From the NCBI GenBank assembly GCA_900313815.1, contig OMST01000056.1, positions 1 to 48,536 on the forward strand: a stretch of 48,536 bases of DNA, written 5' to 3'. The translations under genes were made by a program, and so were the position numbers. Within the stretch, counting starts at the first letter, position 1. Each line of letters opens with the position of its first letter. The notes under the pieces were generated by a model. That model had not been told where the DNA came from and ran no database searches. It was given only the letters and a program-made list of their open reading frames with translations. Below, piece after piece: positions 43,055 to 48,536 of the stretch. This stretch comes from an uncultured Eubacteriales bacterium (GTDB lineage Bacteria > Bacillota_I > Bacilli_A > RF39 > UBA660).

Positions 43055-45613
43055 ATGAAAACTAATATTAAAACAGGTTTAACAAATAAAGAAATAGAAG
43101 ATTCTAAAAAAAAATATGGATCAAACATAATAGAAGGCCAAAAGAAAAGAACTTTTATAGATTTAATAATTGAGTCCTTAAATGATCCAATAATCAAAAT
43201 TCTTATTATTGCTTTGGGAGTAAAATTATTATTTTTATTTAACAATAATGATTTATATGAAACATTGGGTATAGTAGTTGCTATATTTTTAGCATCATTT
43301 ATTTCTGCTATATCAGAATATGGTAGTGAAAAAGCATTTGAAAAATTAAATTCGGAAAATTCAATTATTAAAGTAAAAGTTCAAAGAAATTCTAAAAAAA
43401 CAATTATAAATATTAATGAGGTTGTAGTTGGAGATATAGTATATCTAGAAAGTGGAGATAAAGTGCCTGCAGATGGAAGATTGATAAGTGGAGAAATATA
43501 TATAGATGAAAGTTCTTTAACTGGTGAAACAAAAGAAAAATATAAAACTATTGTTGATAATAAATTATTTATGGGGACCATAGTTACTGATAAAAGTGCA
43601 ATTATGCAAGTAACTGATGTTGGTTCTTCAACTATGTATGGTAGAATTGCTCAAGATATACAAGAATTAACTATAGAAAGCCCATTAAAATCTAGATTAA
43701 GAGTATTAGCAAAACAAATTAGTAAAATGGGATATATAGCAGCTTTATTAATATTAGTATCCTATATGTTTAATGCTATAATAATAGCTAATGGTTTTAA
43801 TTGGTCTAAAATATTAGAATTGAATGGTTTCTTTTCGCATTTGATTTATGCATTAACATTGAGTGTTGCTGTAGTAGTAATGGCTGTTCCCGAAGGATTG
43901 CCTATGATGATAACATTAGTATTATCATCAAATATGAAAAGACTATTAAAGAAAAATGTCCTTGTCAAAAAACTAGTTGGTATAGAAACCGCGGGTTCTT
44001 TAAATATTCTTTTTACAGATAAAACTGGTACATTAACTGAAGGAAAATTAAGAGTTATCTCATATTTAGATAATAATTATAATGAGTATAAAGAATTTAA
44101 TAATATTAATAATGAATTAGTATATCAATCCCTTGTATACAACAATGATTCTTTTTATAATGAGAATAATATAGAGGGCGGAAATACAACTGATAAAGCA
44201 ATATTGATGTTTACTAAAACTGATATAAAAGAAAAATATAATATAATAGAAAAAGTTCCTTTCAATAGTAAAAATAAATACTCAAAAATTGTAACTAATT
44301 ATAAAAATAAAACAACTTTTATTAAGGGTGCATATGAAACAATAATATCCAAATGTAATAAATATATTGATAGTAAAGGAAACATTCAAATATTAACGGA
44401 TAAAAAAAGAAAAATAGATTATTTAAATATAAAGGCATCAATGGGATACAGAATTATAGCATTATGCTATTCTTATGATGATACTAACTATATATTATTA
44501 GGATATGTATTATTAAAAGATGATATAAGGCCTAAATCATTCGAGGGAGTTAGTTTAATTCAGAAAGCAGGAGTTCAAGTTGTTATGGTAACAGGTGATG
44601 CTAAAGAAACGGCTTGTTCAGTTGCAAAAGAATTAAATATAATGTGTGATAATGACATTGTTTTGACTAGTGAAGAATTTAATAAAATGAGTGATGAAGA
44701 AGTAAAGAGTATAATGCCTAAATTAAAAGTAATAGCCAGATGCTTACCAAGTGATAAAAACAGATTAGTTAAATTAGCTCAAGAATTAGATTTGATAGTA
44801 GGCATGACTGGTGATGGAGTAAATGATGCTCCTGCTCTTAAAAGAAGTGATGTAGGTTTTTGTATGGGAAGTGGTACAGAAGTTGCAAAAGAAACCAGCG
44901 ATATTATAATATTAGACAATAATGTTGTTTCTATAAGTAGTGCTATTTTGTATGGAAGAACTATATTTAAAAGTATTAGAAAATTTGTAATATTTCAATT
45001 AAGTGTTAATGTATGTGCTGTGTTGTTGAGTATTATAGGACCTTATATTGGTATATTATCACCTATAACTATCATTCAAATGTTATGGATAAATATGGTA
45101 ATGGATACTTTCGCTGGATTAGCATTTTCATATGAACCCGCATTATTAGAATATATGGATGAAAAACCTAAAAAAAGAAATGAAAAAATCATTAATCATT
45201 ATATGTTGAATCAAATATTATATAATGGGATATACTCAACAGTAATATGTATATGGTTTTTAAAATCTAATTTTATTAAAAACCTATATAGATGGGATTC
45301 TTCTAATAAATATATAATGACTGCTTTTTTTGGATTGTTTATATTTTTAGCAATATTTAATGCTTTTAATGCAAGAACACATAGATTAAATGTATTATCT
45401 AATATATTTAAAAATAAAATATTTATAATAATTATTTCTTTGATATCAATAATTCAGGTGCTATTAATGTATTATGGTGGAACTATCTTTAGAACTACAG
45501 GATTAACTATATATGAATTTGAATTAATGATAGTTATAGCTTTTTCAATCATACCATTTGATATTATAAGGAAAATAATACTTAAAAAAAAGAAAATAGA
45601 AAGAGGAGTCTAA
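43055..45613 (+). CDS. Calcium-type P-type ATPase (P2)
   Basis: 852 residues from ATG 43055. Actuator TGE (SLTGETKEK), ion-site PEGLP in helix M4 as in Ca2+ pumps, phosphorylation DKTGT with Asp322, nucleotide-domain KGAYE, hinge TGDGVNDAPALK and GTEVAKETSDIII. Six C-terminal membrane spans including NMVMDTFAGLAF. Most like bacterial PMCA/SERCA-type Ca2+ exporters. Only 23 bases separate it from the upstream terminator and I see no clear promoter or strong ribosome site, so expression may depend on read-through. Confidence 0.93.
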   Translation: MKTNIKTGLTNKEIEDSKKKYGSNIIEGQKKRTFIDLIIESLNDPIIKILIIALGVKLLFLFNNNDLYETLGIVVAIFLASFISAISEYGSEKAFEKLNSENSIIKVKVQRNSKKTIININEVVVGDIVYLESGDKVPADGRLISGEIYIDESSLTGETKEKYKTIVDNKLFMGTIVTDKSAIMQVTDVGSSTMYGRIAQDIQELTIESPLKSRLRVLAKQISKMGYIAALLILVSYMFNAIIIANGFNWSKILELNGFFSHLIYALTLSVAVVVMAVPEGLPMMITLVLSSNMKRLLKKNVLVKKLVGIETAGSLNILFTDKTGTLTEGKLRVISYLDNNYNEYKEFNNINNELVYQSLVYNNDSFYNENNIEGGNTTDKAILMFTKTDIKEKYNIIEKVPFNSKNKYSKIVTNYKNKTTFIKGAYETIISKCNKYIDSKGNIQILTDKKRKIDYLNIKASMGYRIIALCYSYDDTNYILLGYVLLKDDIRPKSFEGVSLIQKAGVQVVMVTGDAKETACSVAKELNIMCDNDIVLTSEEFNKMSDEEVKSIMPKLKVIARCLPSDKNRLVKLAQELDLIVGMTGDGVNDAPALKRSDVGFCMGSGTEVAKETSDIIILDNNVVSISSAILYGRTIFKSIRKFVIFQLSVNVCAVLLSIIGPYIGILSPITIIQMLWINMVMDTFAGLAFSYEPALLEYMDEKPKKRNEKIINHYMLNQILYNGIYSTVICIWFLKSNFIKNLYRWDSSNKYIMTAFFGLFIFLAIFNAFNARTHRLNVLSNIFKNKIFIIIISLISIIQVLLMYYGGTIFRTTGLTIYEFELMIVIAFSIIPFDIIRKIILKKKKIERGV

Positions 45614-45616
45614 CTA

Positions 45617-47344
45617 TTATCTTTTTAATTGTAGTGCTCTCATATATTCACCATACATTAATGACAATTCTGTTTCTCTTTGATTAAAATATTCTATTAA
45701 ATCTTCAAAGGTTTCACTATCAAAGAATTCTGGTATATCATTAAAATAGAATTGATGTACCAAATATTGATTATAAGTAGAAACATATTGTCTTGCAGTA
45801 CCAGTTGAGTGAGAATATTCATTAAATCCTAATCCATGATGATAAAGAGGCTTAGAAGAATATTTACTATTTAGAAACAATTCATTTATTATTTTTTTAG
45901 TCCATCCGTTAATTTCTATATTTAATTCCTTCATTAATGGAGTTATATATTCTTTATCTTGCATTCTATATACATAAGGATAATTATGTTCTTTAGCTAT
46001 TAATGCTAGTGTTCTATTATATGTTATTATGAATTCTCTAACAATCATATCGCTTTCATAGTCGTGTTCTGTATTATCATTAACAGCATCTTTCTTTTTC
46101 CAATAATCTCCTTTTATAGAGTTTCTTGCTTTTAATGCATATGCAAGTGATTTTAAATCATTTAAATCATTATATAGTTCTTTGAAAATAGCGCCTTTTA
46201 AGATTCTGTCTCCTTGAGAATATGAAATGTTTTTTGAAACAATAATATTCTCTTTTTCAAATGAATAATCTACTATTCTACCATCATCAGTAAATACAAG
46301 AGTTAGAGCTAATGCTCCTCTAGGAACGTTTTCATTAAGAGAAAGTGCTTCTGTAATTCTACTATTAAAAATTTCCACTCTATGCTCGGGAAGACAAAAA
46401 TTCTTATAATTATTTCTTGCTTCTAAATCAATTTTACTATTAGGCTTAATAAATCTGCCTACATCAGTAATATATATTTTAACTATAAATAAATTACCAT
46501 CTTTAGTAATACTTAAGGCATCATCTCTTAAATGAGTCCCATTTTTATCAAGTGTAATAATAGTACTATTTGAATGAGCTTTCTTAATGTTTAATATTTT
46601 ATATTCGCTATGATTAGTAACAAGCTCATATTTTTTTAATACTTCATCTGTATCAAAAGGCCTTCTAAGGCCATTTATTATATAGTGAAGCTCATTTGTC
46701 CATTTATTTCTTCCTTCAACTGTAAGTATTGCTTGATACTTTTTTTGATTAATTTTAGATGTCCAAACTACTTTTAATAATGTTATATAATAATATATAT
46801 CTCTACTATTATCTCTAATAGCATTTATGGCTTTTTTAAAAACTATATCAAATAATTCAACACTATCAGTAACAGCTTCTTTGTTAATGTTAATAAATTT
46901 TTTAATAATGTTTACATCTTCTTTTTTATCTATTAATTGTTTAATCAATTCTCTTAAAGCATTCGGATCTATACTTTTATCAAGTATAATTTCATCTATT
47001 ATATTTATTAAATCTAAAATTTCATCCTTAAATGATTTAGCTTCATTTCTACAAGTAATTAATGCGGCTCTTGCTCTTTTAATTCTTGCTTTATTAATTT
47101 CAATTTCATCTGCATCAAATTTTTGTTTACTACAAAGAATTTTAATGAGTTCTATATTGTTTTTCATTAATCCTATTTCATAATCGGTATTGTTAAAGCT
47201 TTTAGCAGAACTTATAAGCCTATCAAAAGAGTCTCTAATTAGTTGGCCATTATTTTTACCAGTGTCTTGTTTTAAATAATTGATATTGTCATCACTGAAA
47301 TTACCATATTTAATAAATGAATATAATTTATTAGTTCGTCCCAT
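45617..47344 (-). CDS. Divergent RNB-domain protein (RNase R/II-like)
   Basis: 575 residues from ATG 47342-47344; longer starts (to 47386) would lie upstream of the predicted promoter. The first 240 residues are helical and not recognised. The RNB domain begins near LDKNGTHLRDDALSI, continues VKIYITDVGRFIKPNSKIDLEARNNYKNFCLPEHRVEIF and ends EYSHSTGTARQYVSTYNQYLVHQ. Compared with RNase II, Asp209/Asp210 equivalents and the C-terminal Arg are kept, but the Asp207 equivalent is Leu and SPIRRY-x-D reads GTARQYVS. No S1 or cold-shock domain is visible. It may be a reduced exonuclease or an inactive RNA-binding relative. Encoded on the lagging strand. Confidence 0.7.
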   Translation of the reverse strand: MGRTNKLYSFIKYGNFSDDNINYLKQDTGKNNGQLIRDSFDRLISSAKSFNNTDYEIGLMKNNIELIKILCSKQKFDADEIEINKARIKRARAALITCRNEAKSFKDEILDLINIIDEIILDKSIDPNALRELIKQLIDKKEDVNIIKKFININKEAVTDSVELFDIVFKKAINAIRDNSRDIYYYITLLKVVWTSKINQKKYQAILTVEGRNKWTNELHYIINGLRRPFDTDEVLKKYELVTNHSEYKILNIKKAHSNSTIITLDKNGTHLRDDALSITKDGNLFIVKIYITDVGRFIKPNSKIDLEARNNYKNFCLPEHRVEIFNSRITEALSLNENVPRGALALTLVFTDDGRIVDYSFEKENIIVSKNISYSQGDRILKGAIFKELYNDLNDLKSLAYALKARNSIKGDYWKKKDAVNDNTEHDYESDMIVREFIITYNRTLALIAKEHNYPYVYRMQDKEYITPLMKELNIEINGWTKKIINELFLNSKYSSKPLYHHGLGFNEYSHSTGTARQYVSTYNQYLVHQFYFNDIPEFFDSETFEDLIEYFNQRETELSLMYGEYMRALQLKR

Positions 47345-47374
47345 TTTGGCCCCCATAATTAAGCATCTATATAT

Positions 47375-47404
47375 ATAATAGCACATGTTTCTTTATTAAA
47401 ACAA
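47375..47404 (-). promoter_or_regulatory. Promoter of the RNB-domain gene
   Basis: Minus strand TTGTTT (47404-47399), 18-bp spacer, TATTAT (47380-47375). It overlaps the divergent promoter of the next gene. Confidence 0.55.
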
Positions 47405-47411
47405 GAATTAA

Positions 47412-47420
47412 TGTTATAAT
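47412..47420 (+). promoter_or_regulatory. Extended -10 promoter of the 140-residue membrane protein
   Basis: TGTTATAAT (TG-N-TATAAT), 18 bases before ATG 47439. Confidence 0.55.
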
Positions 47421-47438
47421 TTAATTGGAAGTGATCAT

Positions 47439-47861
47439 ATGTATAAATATAGGAAAATACTTTTATATTTTTTAACGCTATCATATATTATTTTAACTAT
47501 TATTGAGCTTACTAAATATTTAGCGTTAGATTCAACAATATATGGACTTATTTATTTAATTGCGTCGTTATTATTAATATTTATTCTAATACCAACAACA
47601 ATAAATTATAAAAACAATTATTCAATGACTAGATTCAGTAAATTTATGATAATAATAATACTTGGAATATTTAATTCATTTATATTAAATCATATAGTTT
47701 TTAGTAATTTACATTATTTAGATTCTTCTTATGAATATCTTGGCAGTATTAGGTATATTAAAAATATTTTTAAACCATTTATATATTGTGTTATATTGCT
47801 TATTTCTCTAAGAGAATGCAAGGTATATGAAAAACTATTTAAATTAATCAAAAAGTCTTGA
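47439..47861 (+). CDS. Four-helix membrane protein, unknown
   Basis: 140 residues with four hydrophobic spans (about 7-26, 33-52, 67-87, 110-126) and a basic C-terminus ending KLIKKS. No family recognised. GGAAGTGAT ribosome site. Divergent from the RNB gene and followed by a good terminator, so it is a single-gene unit. Confidence 0.75.
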   Translation: MYKYRKILLYFLTLSYIILTIIELTKYLALDSTIYGLIYLIASLLLIFILIPTTINYKNNYSMTRFSKFMIIIILGIFNSFILNHIVFSNLHYLDSSYEYLGSIRYIKNIFKPFIYCVILLISLRECKVYEKLFKLIKKS

Positions 47862-47873
47862 TTAATTTTTTTT
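47844..47873 (+). terminator. Terminator after the membrane protein gene
   Basis: TTAATCAA, loop AAAGTC, TTGATTAA, then eight T. Confidence 0.88.
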
Positions 47874-47919
47874 GCTACTATATAATATTGTCTCGAATAT
47901 GCCGAAGCATAGGTAATAT

Positions 47920-47948
47920 TTGACAAATACTCGGTTTTGTGATATAAT
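47920..47948 (+). promoter_or_regulatory. Perfect consensus promoter of the repeat protein
   Basis: TTGACA (47920-47925), 17-bp spacer, TATAAT (47943-47948) with TGA before the -10. The strongest-looking promoter in the window. Confidence 0.9.
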
Positions 47949-47979
47949 ACAAGCCATATTTACGAAGGGGGTAAATTTT

Positions 47980-48536
47980 ATGAGTAAAGAAGAGTATTTA
48001 GATTACTTATATTCTAAACAAGCTGAAAAACAAGCTGATGTAGAAAAATTAGATAAGGAGTATAGAAATCTTTGGAGACGTTACAATGACGCTCCTGCTG
48101 ATTCAAAAGATGATTTTAAACCATTGATGTGGAATAAATATCATGAATTAGTAGATGCTAAAGCTGAATTAGCTAATATTGATGATGAAATTAATAAAAC
48201 TAAAGCAGAAATAGCAGAAGAATCAGTAGAAGAATCTAAAGATGAAGTTGTTAAAGAACACAAACTAAGCGGATTAGCTAGATTTGGTATTGTAGCTTTA
48301 GCATTAGCTTCTGGTGGTGTAGGATATGCAATTGCTAAGAACACTAATTGTTCTGGTAAAGTTGCTACAGTTCAATCAGATGATGTTAAAGAAACAAATG
48401 ACGTTAGTAGAGATTTATCAACACCTGTTGTAGCTCCAAATGCTACACCTGAGTTAACTGCTGCACCAGTAGTTGTAACAACTCCAGAAGCAACAGTTGA
48501 ACCAACTGCTGAGCCAACTGCTGAACCAACTGCTGA
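47980..48536 (+). CDS. Membrane-anchored Pro/Thr-repeat protein, 3' end beyond window
   Basis: 185 codons from ATG 47980, open to the window end; AGGGGG is the ribosome site. Charged, coiled-coil-like N-terminal part (MSKEEYLDYLYSKQAEKQAD, about 1-95), one membrane span (SGLARFGIVALALASGGVGYAIA, about 97-119), then a Thr/Val/Pro-rich part that becomes tandem EPTA repeats. The repeats suggest an exposed stalk or wall-spanning region. No signal peptide, so the N-terminus is probably cytoplasmic. GC content and codon choice are well above the neighbours, consistent with high expression. Family unknown. Confidence 0.82.
   Translation, partial: MSKEEYLDYLYSKQAEKQADVEKLDKEYRNLWRRYNDAPADSKDDFKPLMWNKYHELVDAKAELANIDDEINKTKAEIAEESVEESKDEVVKEHKLSGLARFGIVALALASGGVGYAIAKNTNCSGKVATVQSDDVKETNDVSRDLSTPVVAPNATPELTAAPVVVTTPEATVEPTAEPTAEPTA
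48499..48534. repeat. 12-bp tandem repeat encoding EPTA
   Basis: Three successive units GAACCAACTGCT / GAGCCAACTGCT / GAACCAACTGCT inside the last gene, continuing past the window edge. Prone to copy-number variation. Confidence 0.88.

Overview
The window is the replication-origin segment of a very AT-rich low-GC Firmicute. Gene order follows the Bacillus subtilis origin region closely: noc-rsmG-mnmG-mnmE, jag-yidC-rnpA-rpmH, dnaA, dnaN, recF, gyrB, gyrA, then SRP RNA/tadA-dnaX-ebfC-recR-bofA-like, holB-ricT-trmN-rsmI, pth-mfd-spoVT, tatD-3D protein-ksgA, yabG-veg-spoVG, yabP-yabQ-divIC, tilS-ftsH. UGA is a stop (for example at the end of dnaX) and tryptophan is UGG, so this is not a Mycoplasma-type code. 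ComK, Noc, SpoVT, YabG, Veg, SpoVG, YabP and YabQ point to class Bacilli, most likely one of the uncultured, AT-rich, Mollicutes-adjacent lineages; the exact order cannot be fixed from sequence alone. No insertion sequence, prophage, CRISPR array, tRNA or rRNA is visible.

Layout. 1-6720 is leftward: noc (cut by the window edge), rsmG, mnmG, mnmE, jag, yidC, rnpA, rpmH. 6721-7093 is the origin, with a cluster of DnaA-box-like TTATTAACA elements. From dnaA rightward almost everything is on the + strand, as expected for diverging forks: dnaA, dnaN, a ComK-family regulator, recF, gyrB, gyrA. 16001-16803 is an 800-bp non-coding centromere-like region: one perfect Noc-binding palindrome, four parS palindromes, two tandem parS-plus-spacer repeats of about 200 bp, then the SRP RNA gene.

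16804-29762 holds information-processing genes (clamp loader, RecR, translation quality control, Mfd, rRNA/tRNA methylation). 31325-33277 holds sporulation-associated genes; with spoVT and a bofA-like gene they suggest spore formation or recent descent from a spore former. 33338-36903 is divIC-tilS-ftsH; 36958-39806 a nucleotidyltransferase and tsaB-rimI-tsaD. From about 39.8 kb synteny ends and an accessory part begins: a DUF4282-like membrane protein, a GT2 glycosyltransferase, an ABC exporter with degenerate ATPase motifs, a Ca2+-type P-ATPase, a divergent RNB-family protein, a small membrane protein and the start of a strongly promoted, Pro/Thr-repeat membrane-anchored protein that runs off the right end.

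The most notable signal is the chromosome-organisation locus: noc at the left, its binding palindrome directly after gyrA, and a parS array built from a duplicated unit whose spacer contains a conserved inverted repeat. Other points of interest are comK next to dnaN with three helically phased TTCGACA repeats over its promoter, a membrane-domain/phosphodiester-glycosidase fusion, and enzymes with altered catalytic motifs.
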